A program made the position numbers and the translations under genes. Below the pieces are notes generated by a model. The model did not search any database and was not told where the DNA came from. It saw only the letters and a program-made list of their open reading frames with translations. This document shows positions 17,584 to 25,710 of a DNA stretch of 64,000 nt, in pieces; the first letter of the stretch is position 1; each line of letters opens with the position of its first letter. The stretch covers positions 310,001-374,000 of the forward strand of contig CAWJYN010000007.1 in NCBI GenBank assembly GCA_963847145.1, in the 5' to 3' direction. Source of the DNA: JABFRJ01 sp963847145 (lineage in GTDB: Bacteria; Pseudomonadota; Alphaproteobacteria; Rhizobiales; Hyphomicrobiaceae).

Positions 17584-18582
17584 TCACGCTTTGCGCGCCC
17601 TGACGATACTGGCTCCATTCGGCCCCGCTTCGAATAGGACTGATATGTCTTTGAACCCCGCTTCTTCGAGCCATGAGCGGTGCTCGGTCTCGGTGTGGGA
17701 TCGGCCGTCGTCGTAGAGGCTGAGAAAAACGAGATTTACGCCGACGGCGGAGCCTGGCGACAGCCGGGCGTCATCGAGCACGAAGCCAATGATGAACACC
17801 TCGCCGCCGGTCCGCAACGCAGCGCCGACATTGCGCAGCGCGAGCCGCGCCTGTTCCGGCGACAGGACTTGCAAGAAAGAGCGCAAGACGGCCACATCGT
17901 GCGTGCCGTCGGGCGGCGAGCCGAGAATATCTGTCGCCACGACGGCGATCCGCTGCGTGAGACCGGCTGCTGCAACAACGCTTTGCGCGATCAAAGCGAC
18001 TTTCGGCAATTCCAGCACGGTTGCGCGGAGCAAACCACAGGTCTGGCAGGCAGCGATGGCGACGCCTCCCGACCCACCGCCGACATCGAGGAGACTTTTG
18101 AACCGATCGAACTCGTAGGAAGTCGCTAGCTGGCGACCGGTTGCAATTGCTCCGGCATGAAGACCGCGGAAAAAAGCGCCGAGTTCGCTCTCCGACATGG
18201 CGCCGAAGTCGTGGCGGGCGTGGGGTACGCCCGAGCTGATCGATTGTGCAACGCCGAGCGCCGCGCTCCACATATCCGAATAGAGCTCGTGGGCGCTGCC
18301 CATGTAGGTCGGGCGCCCGTTTACCAGATAGGCATCGGCCTCGGGTGTGTTGGAGAAGCGGTCCACCGAGACGGTGAGCAAGTCGGCTTGCACCAGCGCG
18401 TGCAGTAGCGGGCTGAGCTTGTCGGGTCGAAGCCCAAGTGCCTTGCTCAACTCAGTTGCGGTCATCGGACCGCTTGCCAACGGAGTGAACACGCCGAGCT
18501 GCATTCCCGCCAGCATCGCAAGCGGCCGATAGATAGCATAGGCGTGACCCAGTATTGTCGAAGGTGGTGGCAATTCCGTCAT
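17584..18582 (-). CDS. O-methyltransferase, acetylserotonin/hydroxyindole type
   Basis: 332 residues. An N-terminal winged-helix dimerisation domain (residues 1-100, with AMLAGMQLGVFTPLA and ATELSKALGL) precedes a Methyltransf_2 catalytic domain with SAM motif LLDVGGGSGGVAIAA and the RSFLQVLSPEQARLALRNVG region. This is the bacterial relative of caffeate, hydroxyindole and polyketide O-methyltransferases. The ATG at 18582 is chosen because upstream in-frame sequence lacks the fold; a GGAG lies ten bases upstream. It leads the two-gene methyltransferase operon and has a palindromic operator-like site about 80 bp upstream. Confidence 0.8.
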   Translation of the reverse strand: MTELPPPSTILGHAYAIYRPLAMLAGMQLGVFTPLASGPMTATELSKALGLRPDKLSPLLHALVQADLLTVSVDRFSNTPEADAYLVNGRPTYMGSAHELYSDMWSAALGVAQSISSGVPHARHDFGAMSESELGAFFRGLHAGAIATGRQLATSYEFDRFKSLLDVGGGSGGVAIAACQTCGLLRATVLELPKVALIAQSVVAAAGLTQRIAVVATDILGSPPDGTHDVAVLRSFLQVLSPEQARLALRNVGAALRTGGEVFIIGFVLDDARLSPGSAVGVNLVFLSLYDDGRSHTETEHRSWLEEAGFKDISVLFEAGPNGASIVRARKA

Positions 18583-18663
18583 CAATGGACAACTCCAAAA
18601 TCGCGGCCGACGTCGGACAAAATAGTGTTTGGGCGACCGATTGCTGAGGACTACCATCTGCGC

Positions 18664-18684
18664 AGTATACATACCGACTATACT
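18664..18684. promoter_or_regulatory. Inverted repeat in pgk/methyltransferase divergent promoter region
   Basis: Perfect six-base arms AGTATA (18664-18669) and TATACT (18679-18684) with a nine-base spacer, in the 400-bp divergent gap 18583-18982. The arms also look like -10 boxes on either strand, so it could be overlapping promoter elements, a regulator site, or both. Otherwise this gap shows no gene. Confidence 0.45.
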
Positions 18685-18982
18685 ACCCAGGATCGGCCAC
18701 ACCGCAATAGCATCGGCAGCATCAGATAAATGGCAGGTTCTGTGGCTTCGTTTCGCTTTATTTGCCCACCGCCGGTCCACGGCGGCAAAGCGGGCAGGAA
18801 CGGGCAAATTTTGGCGTGATGAGGAAGCTTTTCCGGCATCATGCGTTGCCAGTCCAAGTCGATTCACACCGCCTTCTTCACCACTTTTTCCACTGCGTCG
18901 CTGGGTTGCTTGCCCCTGCCGAGCCGGGGCGATAAAGCCAGCACAGACCACATCTGCCCACCGCCGGAGTCCGCCCCCCGCC

Positions 18983-20180
18983 ATGAACCTCGACAAGCTG
19001 AAAACAACCGCCGGTATCGACGTCGCCGGCAAGCGCGTGCTCGTCCGCTGCGACCTCAACGTGCCCGTCGCCGACGGCAAGGTGACCGACGCCACCCGGC
19101 TTGAACGTGTCATCCCCGGCCTGCGCGATCTGGCCAAGCGCGGCGCCAAGGTCATCGTGCTCTCGCACTTCGGCCGGCCGAAGGGCTCTGATGCCAGCCT
19201 CTCGCTGAAGCCCATCGCCGCTGCCATGAGCAAGGCGTTGGGCGCGCCCGTCGCGTTCGCTGACGACTGCATCGGCCCCACGGCTCAAGCTGCCGTCAAT
19301 GCACTCACCAACGGCCACGTGCTGCTGCTCGAAAATCTCCGCTTCCATAAGGGCGAGGAAAAGAACGACCCGGCGTTTGCAAAAGAACTCGCCAGCGCTC
19401 GGCGATATCTTCGTCGGAGATGCCTTCAGCTGCGCCCACCGCGCGCACGCCTCCACCGAAGGCCTGACGCACTTTCTGCCATCGTTCGCCGGCCCGCTGA
19501 TGATGGAAGAAATCAGCGCGCTGCGGGCAGCGCTCGACAAACCGCAACGCCCCACCGCAGCCGTCGTCGGCGGCGCCAAGGTCTCGACCAAGATCCCCGT
19601 GCTCGAAAACCTGATGGCCAAGGTCGACAAACTGATCATCGGCGGCGGCATGGCGAATACGTTCCTGCAGGCGCAAGGCATCGCCGTCGGCAAGTCGCTG
19701 GCCGAACCGGACTTCCATGAGACAGCCCGCACGATCATGGCGGCGGCGAAATCCAAAGGCTGCGAGATCGTGCTGCCTGTGGACGGCGTCGTGGCCCGCG
19801 AATTCAAAGCCGGTGCCGCGTGCGAAGTGGTCGACATCAAGGCGTGTCCGGCCGACGCCATGATCCTCGACGTTGGCCCAAAGTCTGTCGAGCAGCTGAT
19901 GGGCGTGCTGGCAGGCTGCAAAACCTTGCTGTGGAATGGGCCGCTCGGCGCGTTTGAAATTGCGCCGTTCGGTACAGGCACGTTTACACTGGCGAAAGCT
20001 GCCGCCGAGATGACCAAGGCTGGCAGGCTCGTTTCTGTTGCTGGCGGCGGCGATACGGTCGCAGCGCTGAACGCAGCTGATGCGGCCGCGCACTTCACGT
20101 ATGTTTCGACGGCCGGCGGCGCGTTTCTCGAATGGCTCGAAGGCCGCGAATTGCCCGGCGTCGCAGCGCTGACGCGATAG
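18983..20180 (+). pseudogene. pgk: Phosphoglycerate kinase, single-base frameshift
   Basis: Glycolytic and Calvin-cycle enzyme interconverting 1,3-bisphosphoglycerate and 3-phosphoglycerate with ATP formation. The N-terminal domain starts with RVLVRCDLNVPVADGKV and contains LSHFGRPKG; the C-terminal domain holds the nucleotide-binding GGAKVSTKIPVLENL and the final SVAGGGDTVAAL. Reading must shift by one base at 19394, an extra A within GCCAGCG. Deleting it restores ELAALGDIFVGDAFS and gives 398 residues, the normal length. As pgk is nearly always indispensable, a sequencing error is the best explanation. A GC-rich gap of 400 bp with the divergent methyltransferase operon supplies its promoter. 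Confidence 0.9.
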
Positions 20181-20198
20181 CCGCGCAACGAAGCGCAT

Positions 20199-20286
20199 GT
20201 AGGTTGGGTCAAGCGTTGCAGCGCGACCCAACATTCACGGGCCGAGCAAGTTGTGTTGGGTCGCGCGAAGGCTTGACCCAACCTAC
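20199..20286. repeat. Nested hairpin repeat, family B, copy 1
   Basis: Outer arms GTAGGTTGGGTCAAGC (20199-20214) and its exact complement (20271-20286) enclose a second inverted pair, GCGCGACCCAACA (20221-20233) and TGTTGGGTCGCGC (20253-20265). Copies 2 and 3 are at 25603-25691 and 58457-58544. It sits between pgk and gph. Confidence 0.85.
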
Positions 20287-20319
20287 GTGATCCCGTGTCC
20301 ACCAAAAGAGACCCACACC

Positions 20320-20994
20320 ATGCGCTTTCCCAAAGCCGTCGTTTTCGATCTGGATGGCACGCTGGTTGACAGCGCCGCGGATATTGCGCGCGCGCTCAAC
20401 GGCGGCTTCGAAGCGTACGGGATCGCGCCGTTTACCGCTGAAGACGTGCATACCATTGTTGGTGGTGGCGCGCGCATGGCGATCGACAAGGCAGCCGAAC
20501 GCGCCGGCCTTGCGCTCACCGACACCCAACGTGCTGACGTGATGCAGCGCTTCTTCGCCAGCTATCGCGCGGTTTCCGCCGAGGGTAACGGCCTCTACCC
20601 GGGCGCGCGCAAATTGCTGGAAGACCTCCGCGCGCGTGATGTGAAAATCGGCCTCTGCACCAACAAGGCGGAAGACGTGGCGCTGATCGCCGTCAAGGCG
20701 CTGGGCATCGCCGACTTGCTCGACGTGCAGGTCGGCGCGCGCGAGGACCGGCCGCGTAAACCATTCCCCCACATGATCCACGCCTGCCTCGATCCGTTCG
20801 GCATCAAGGCCAGCGACGCCGTGATGATCGGCGACAGCCGCGCCGATGCCGACGCTGGCCGCGCCGCCGGCACCGCCGTGATCTTGACGAGCTTCGGCTA
20901 CACCACGACACCAGTGGCCGAACTGAAGCCCGACGCTATTGTCGATCATCTGGACGAAGTGATGGGTTGGTTGCCGCGGGTGATAGTACGTTGA
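20320..20994 (+). CDS. gph: Phosphoglycolate phosphatase (HAD family)
   Basis: HAD-superfamily phosphatase that removes phosphate from 2-phosphoglycolate. 224 residues with motif I DLDGTLVD at residues 9-16 (nucleophile and acid Asp), motif II in LCTNKAED, the lysine of motif III in RKPFPHM and motif IV in MIGDSRADADAG. The cap domain is the helical type seen in Gph. The ATG at 20320 follows a hairpin repeat that separates it from pgk. Its neighbours on either side (pgk; and hyi 13 kb away) also process C2/C3 acids. It converges with the acetamidase gene with 15 bases between stops. Confidence 0.85.
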   Translation: MRFPKAVVFDLDGTLVDSAADIARALNGGFEAYGIAPFTAEDVHTIVGGGARMAIDKAAERAGLALTDTQRADVMQRFFASYRAVSAEGNGLYPGARKLLEDLRARDVKIGLCTNKAEDVALIAVKALGIADLLDVQVGAREDRPRKPFPHMIHACLDPFGIKASDAVMIGDSRADADAGRAAGTAVILTSFGYTTTPVAELKPDAIVDHLDEVMGWLPRVIVR

Positions 20995-21009
20995 GCGCGG
21001 AAGCGGCCG

Positions 21010-21966
21010 TCAACCTCCGGCAGCCTTCCGCTGCAGCCATCGCTTGTCCATCATCACGTGGATGCCCTTGTTGCCGTTGACGACCTGGGTGACGCGGACG
21101 TCGGCTGCGAGGCTGGCCAGCGTGTAGGCTTCCTGCCGCGTGATGCCGACGTGGGCTTCGATGACGTCAAGCATCTGGCGCAGCGCGAGGGTCACGCAGC
21201 GATCGAGATCGGGATCAAACGCCATTGTGATCATGTGCGTTGGCGTTTCGGCGCGCGGCCATGCGAGGGTCATGTCATCGCGCGCGTGTAACTCGAAAGT
21301 GCCGATGAGGCCCGTCTCAATCGCCGTGATACAGACCTCGCCATCGCCTTGTGCGCCATGGCCGTCGCCAACGGAGAACAGCGCACCGTCGACGTGGATG
21401 GGCAGATAAAGCGTGGTGCCGGCGACCAGTTCCTTGTTGTCGAGATTGCCGCCGTTGCGGCGGGGCGGCAAGGTCGAAACCTTGCCCCAGGCGGGCGGTG
21501 GCGCGGTGGCCATGACGCCGAAGAAGGGTTTCAACGGCAGGTCGAGACCCCACGGCAGGCGGCCGGTCATCGCCGCGCGATCCAGCGGGATGTGGATCAG
21601 ATGCATGTCGGCGAAGTCATCGGGCAGGGCACCAGAGAGCGGCCTGGAGAAGTTGTAACCCCAGTCGTAGTGCAGCTCGATCTGTTTGATGCGGACTTCG
21701 AGCACCTGGCCCTTTCTCGCGCCGCGGACGGCGACGGGGCCGGTGCACATGTGGCCAGGCAAGATCGGATGGAGATGGGCTTGCACATCGGCCAGTGCGG
21801 CCGGAATTTGCAGCGGCGGTGGCGGCATCATCTCGATGCCGCCGGAGACGGTTGAGATGGTGACGGTGTCACCGCTGTTGATGGTGATCTGCGGCGGCAG
21901 CGCCGCGTCGAAGTAACCCCAATGGACCGTTTTCGCGCTGGCATCGATGCGGTGGGCGATGGCCAT
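21010..21966 (-). CDS. Acetamidase/formamidase family protein
   Basis: 318 residues of the FmdA_AmdA family, zinc-dependent amidases that hydrolyse formamide, acetamide or related short amides. Family features include the VHWGYFDAALPP start, GDTVTISTVSGG, HPILPGHMCTGPVAVRGA, and the HVDGALFSVGDGHGAQGDGE region with conserved His, Asp and Glu. The ATG is at 21966. It follows the TRAP binding protein on the same strand after a 168-bp gap filled with a repeat, so the transporter may import an amide or acid related to this enzyme; that link is inferred from position only. Confidence 0.85.
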   Translation of the reverse strand: MAIAHRIDASAKTVHWGYFDAALPPQITINSGDTVTISTVSGGIEMMPPPPLQIPAALADVQAHLHPILPGHMCTGPVAVRGARKGQVLEVRIKQIELHYDWGYNFSRPLSGALPDDFADMHLIHIPLDRAAMTGRLPWGLDLPLKPFFGVMATAPPPAWGKVSTLPPRRNGGNLDNKELVAGTTLYLPIHVDGALFSVGDGHGAQGDGEVCITAIETGLIGTFELHARDDMTLAWPRAETPTHMITMAFDPDLDRCVTLALRQMLDVIEAHVGITRQEAYTLASLAADVRVTQVVNGNKGIHVMMDKRWLQRKAAGG

Positions 21967-21989
21967 GAGCTTTCGTTACCTTGCACTTC

Positions 21990-22102
21990 GCCATGCCGGC
22001 CCCGGATCGATATGCGGGGTAAACTGCGGCCGGCACCCACGACAAATTGGACATTGCTCTGTCGGTTGCCGTGGGTCCCGGCCTGCGCCGGGATGACGAA
22101 AA
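21990..22102. repeat. Dispersed repeat, family A, copy 1
   Basis: Composite GC-rich inverted repeat. Its left half reads CCGGCCCCGGATCGATATGC and its right half GTGGGTCCCGGCCTGCGCCG followed by GGATGACG, with CCCGGC-CTGC-GCCGGG forming an internal hairpin. The right half recurs exactly at about 38629-38656 and, inverted, at 23195-23223. It fills the gap between the TRAP binding protein and the acetamidase gene. Confidence 0.75.
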
Positions 22103-22134
22103 GTTCGAAGGGTCAGTAAGGTCCGAAAGGACGC

Positions 22135-23115
22135 CTACTTTTTGAATGCCGCCAACACGGCATCGCCGTCGGCGCCGGCTTTTTTGAGCCAGCCGGCGGT
22201 GAGGTCTTCGCCGTATTTCTTGAGACCAGCGGAGAGATCAGCCGATGGCGGCTGCACTTTCATGCCCTTGGCCTTGAGTTCGCCAAGATACCAGACGGCC
22301 TTTTCTTCAGCCGTTTTCCAGCCCCGCACTTCGGCTTCCTTGCCAGCCTTCACAAGCGCATCCTGTTGATCTTTCGGCAGGGCGTCGAAGGCTGCTTTGT
22401 TGACGAAGGTCAGGTTCTTGGGAATCCACGCTTGCGTGTCGTAGAAGTGGGTGAGGCTTTCCCAGGTTTTGCTATCGTAGCCGGTGGAGCCCGACGAGAT
22501 GTAGCTTTCGACGACGCCAGTGGCGAGGGCTTGCGCGAGTTCGGCTGCCTGAATGGTGACGGGTTGCGCGCCGGCCATTTCGGCAATGCGCGCGGTGCCG
22601 GCGTTGTAGGTGCGGAACTTCAGGCCCTTGAGGTCAGCAACAGAGTTGATGTCCTTCTTGGTGTAGAGGCCCTGCGGTCCCCAGGCGACGGTGAACAGCA
22701 GCATCAAGCCCTGCGCGGCCAGCTTCTTCTCGATGAACGGCCGGGCGGCCGCGTCGAGCTTCTTGGCGTCCGCAAAGCTGGTAGCGAGGAACGGCACGGT
22801 GTCAGCGCCGAACAGCGCGTCTTCGTTCTCGTGGATGGAGCCGAGCACTTCGCCGATCTGCGCTTGGCCGCTGGCGACGGCGCGTTTGATCTCGGGTGCC
22901 TTGAAGAGAGACGCGTTGCCGTGGACGGTGATCTCGAGTTTGCCGCCGGTGGCGGTGCCAACGTCCTTGGCGAACTGGACAAGATTTTCGGTGTGGTAGT
23001 TGCTCGTGGCGTAGGCGGCCGGCAGGTTCCATTTGGTTTGCGCGGACGCGAGGCCGGTGGTGGCGGCAAGGGCTGCGGCTGAGACCAGGCCCAGCAGTGT
23101 GTGGCGGCGGTTCAT
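22135..23115 (-). CDS. TRAP transporter substrate-binding protein (DctP family)
   Basis: Periplasmic solute-binding subunit of a TRAP system, 326 residues. A signal peptide of 25 residues (RRHTLLGLVSAAALAATTGL, cleavage after ASA) leads into the DctP fold, with GQAQIGEVLGSIHENEDALF and the substrate-contacting LKGLKFRTYNAGTARIAEM where the conserved Arg binds a carboxylate. Gene order on the minus strand is small permease, large permease, binding protein. A 210-bp gap with a family A repeat separates it from the large permease. The conserved Arg suggests an organic acid ligand. Confidence 0.9.
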   Translation of the reverse strand: MNRRHTLLGLVSAAALAATTGLASAQTKWNLPAAYATSNYHTENLVQFAKDVGTATGGKLEITVHGNASLFKAPEIKRAVASGQAQIGEVLGSIHENEDALFGADTVPFLATSFADAKKLDAAARPFIEKKLAAQGLMLLFTVAWGPQGLYTKKDINSVADLKGLKFRTYNAGTARIAEMAGAQPVTIQAAELAQALATGVVESYISSGSTGYDSKTWESLTHFYDTQAWIPKNLTFVNKAAFDALPKDQQDALVKAGKEAEVRGWKTAEEKAVWYLGELKAKGMKVQPPSADLSAGLKKYGEDLTAGWLKKAGADGDAVLAAFKK

Positions 23116-23193
23116 GGGTGTTTCCTCGTTGGCGACAGTCTCAGTGTTGGGAACTCTTTGTACCGTAAGACTGAGGAGTTCCGCGCTCTCCTC

Positions 23194-23281
23194 TCGTCAT
23201 CCCGGCGCAGGCCGGGACCCACGGCAACTTTCAGCAAACTCTCAGGCTTGTCGTGGGTGCCGGCCTCCGCCGGCATGACGA
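23194..23281. repeat. Dispersed repeat, family A, copy 2
   Basis: Two 29-base arms starting CGTCATCCCGGCGCAGGCCG (23195-23223) and ending CCGGCCTCCGCCGGCATGACG (close to 23280) are inverted copies with three mismatches around a 28-base centre. It lies inside the TRAP operon between the large permease and binding-protein genes and would form a strong hairpin in the mRNA, which may help set different expression levels. Confidence 0.8.
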
Positions 23282-23325
23282 AAAAAGGGAACTGCTACTT
23301 TATTGGCGTATGCGAGCAGCGGAAC

Positions 23326-24645
23326 TCATTTCAGTTTCACCGTTTCCGGGAAGACGTAGTTGGGCACGACCAGCACGATCTCCGGGAACATGGTGATGAT
23401 GACCACGGCGACGTTGAGCAGAAGAAAGAACGGAAACGCCGCCTTGGCAACGGTGAAGGTGTCTTTCCCGCTCATATTCTGCAACACGAACAGGTTGAAC
23501 CCCACCGGCGGCGTGATCTGTGCCATCTCCACGTGAATGATCAGATAGACGCCGAACCAGACGAGATCGAAGCCGGCCTTCTGTACCATCGGCAGCACGA
23601 TGACGGCCGTCAGCACGATCATCGAGATGCCGTCGATCAGACAGCCGAGGATGATGTACATGATCGTCAGCGCCAGTACGAGCGTGTGCCGGTTGAGGTT
23701 CTGCCCATCCACCCACTCGGCCAATGCTTTTGGGATGCCGGTGTAAGCCATCGCCGCGGTGCAGAAGGCAGCGCCAGCCAGGATCAGCATGATCATGCAG
23801 GTGAGGCGCGTGGCGCTCATGATGCTTTCGAAGAAGCCATCGGATGTCAGCGTGCCGCCCCACCAAGCGAGCCCCAACGCGCCGACCACGCCGAAAGCAG
23901 CGCACTCGGTGGCGGTCGCGAAGCCGAGCACGAGCGACAGGAATACCAACGCGATCAACAGCAGCGCGGGGATCAGTTTGCGGGACTGATCGATCTTGGC
24001 CATGAACGACATGGGTGGATCGCGCGGGGGCGTTTTCGATGGATTGAGCAGCGACCAGAGGATGATGTAGCCGGAGTAGAGCGCCATCACCAGCGCGCCG
24101 GGCAGGAAACCACCGAGGAAGACTTTCAGCACGGAGACGTTGGCGGTGACGGCATACACCACCATCGGGATCGATGGCGGAATGAGCAGGCCGAGCGTGC
24201 CGGAGCCGGCCAGCGAGCCGAGCGCCATGCCCTCGTCGTAGCCGCGCTTTTCGAGTTCCGGCAGGGCGATCTTGCCGATGGTGGCGCAGGTGGCAGCGGA
24301 CGAGCCGGACATGGTCGCGAAAATTCCGCAGCCGACGACGTTCACGTGGAGTCAGGCGGCCGGGCAGCCATTGCAGCCAGGGCGCGAGGCCGCGGAACAT
24401 TTCTTCGCTCATCTTGGTGCGAAACAGGATCTCGCCCATCCAGATGAACAAAGGGAGCGCCGCGATCTGCCAGCTGGCGGCGCTGTCCCAAACGCGGGTG
24501 GCGAGCACGCCGCCGATCGGAATGTTGGTGGTCAGCACCATGGCGAGAGGCCGACGATACCGAGACCAACCGCGATCCAAACGCCACTGGCGAGGATGCC
24601 GATCAGGGCGACGAGCAGAACAATGGCAAGTGTGGTCAGTTCCAT
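23326..24645 (-). pseudogene. TRAP large permease (DctM family), two compensating frameshifts
   Basis: Twelve-helix permease subunit that drives Na+-coupled uptake. The reading starts at the ATG at 24645 (MELTTLAIVLLVALIGILAS), six bases after the small-permease stop. It leaves that frame near 24544-24552, continues in another frame with VLTTNIPIGGVLATRVWDS and RTKMSEEMFRGLAPWLQWLP, and returns at 24352, where removing one base restores LLHVNVVGCGIFATMSGSSA. The rest to 23326 is intact, including GLLIPPSIPMVVYAVTA. The first and last parts share a frame and total length is 439 codons plus stop, normal for DctM. Two opposite one-base errors in otherwise conserved sequence look like sequencing indels. 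Confidence 0.82.
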
Positions 24646-24650
24646 GTGCG

Positions 24651-25196
24651 TCAGACGCCCCCGCCTTCGGCCACGCGGGCGAGCAGCTCTTCGGTGGTTT
24701 TGGGTGGCGGCTTCTCGAAGCTCAAAGCGTTGCCGCGCAGGACATGGATCAGTTCATCCAGAACGGCGATGCTGAGGAGGATGGCGCCGGCCAGAAACGA
24801 CAGCTGCGGCAGCCAGATGGGGACGGCGATGACCCCGTTCGACATCTCATTGGTCATGTGCGAGACGCGGACGAAATCAAAGGCATGCCACGTGAAATAG
24901 ATCAGGAAAGCGAGCGTGATGGTCAGGGCAACCAGCTCGGCAACGTGCTTGGGGCGGCCACTGAGTTTTTCCAACAGCAGGCCGACGCGGATCATCTCGC
25001 CGCGTTTGAAGGTGTGGGCCAGCCCCAGAAAGGTCATGGCGGCCATGGTCCAGGAGGCGAAGTCGGTGCCGTCGGGGATGTTGACGCCGAAGCCACGGCC
25101 GACGGCCATGAACATCATCAAAGAGAGAGTGGCGACGAGGCACACACCTGCGGCATATCCCGACCACAGATAGAGCCGGTCCAAAGCACTGCGCAT
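24651..25196 (-). CDS. TRAP small permease (DctQ family)
   Basis: 181 residues with four membrane helices, the standard DctQ topology: LYLWSGYAAGVCLVATLSLM, then WTMAAMTFLGLAHTFKRGE carrying the conserved acidic/basic loop, then ELVALTITLAFLIYF and LPQLSFLAGAILLSIAVLDE. The C-terminal cytoplasmic tail is Pro/Glu-rich. It is the first gene of this TRAP operon; the large permease starts six bases after its stop. The ATG at 25196 is preceded by a GGGGAT-type ribosome site. Confidence 0.85.
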   Translation of the reverse strand: MRSALDRLYLWSGYAAGVCLVATLSLMMFMAVGRGFGVNIPDGTDFASWTMAAMTFLGLAHTFKRGEMIRVGLLLEKLSGRPKHVAELVALTITLAFLIYFTWHAFDFVRVSHMTNEMSNGVIAVPIWLPQLSFLAGAILLSIAVLDELIHVLRGNALSFEKPPPKTTEELLARVAEGGGV

Positions 25197-25563
25197 TCAT
25201 ATCCCCCACACGGCGCTTATAGCAGCACCGTAGATCCCTCGTCTGGCGGGGATGGTGGTGGGGATGGTGCCGGGTGTCAACGTGGGCGGCGCTTAAGGGC
25301 TGTGCAGTGCGGCCAGCAAAGCGGGCAATACATCGCGATGGGGTTGGACACGATGGCGCGTCCCTTAGTCGTGCGCCCTTGATTGCGGCGTATCCGTGCA
25401 CATTTGCTGTCTCTGGATGACACGGGACCGCCACGCTGACTACACAGTTGGGTTCGATGGTGTAGAACAGGCGGGCCCCGGCTGGGCGTGATGACGCATG
25501 GCCGAGGCTCCTCCCCTTCAAGCGCGCTCCATTCCCTTTGGTACACCAACCATGCCTCACCCG
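25197..25563. other. Intergenic region upstream of TRAP operon
   Basis: No supported gene. It should hold the promoter of the minus-strand TRAP operon close to 25200-25260 and leads into two adjacent dispersed repeats. Short frames here lack ribosome sites and family similarity. Confidence 0.5.
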
Positions 25564-25691
25564 TTCGTCATGCCGGCGCAGGCCGGCCCCGATGACAAAG
25601 CCGTAGGTTGGGTCAAGGCGTTCGCCGCGACCCAACATTCGATTGCGGCGCATCAAAGTGTCGGGTCGCGCGAAGGCTTGACCCAACCTAC
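25564..25691. repeat. Partial family A repeat followed by family B copy 2
   Basis: A half-copy of family A (CGTCATGCCGGCGCAGGCCG at about 25566-25585) is followed by a complete family B nested hairpin with outer arms GTAGGTTGGGTCAAGG (25603-25618) and GCTTGACCCAACCTAC (25676-25691). It ends 19 bases before the chosen start of the next gene, so it lies in that gene's leader. Confidence 0.75.
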
Positions 25692-25710
25692 GGGTTCTGG
25701 GGCGCGATGC

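Noticed and set aside
18878..20305. Long open frame antisense to pgk
   Set aside because: Low-complexity Ser/Ala-rich translation; pgk motifs on the other strand are unmistakable.
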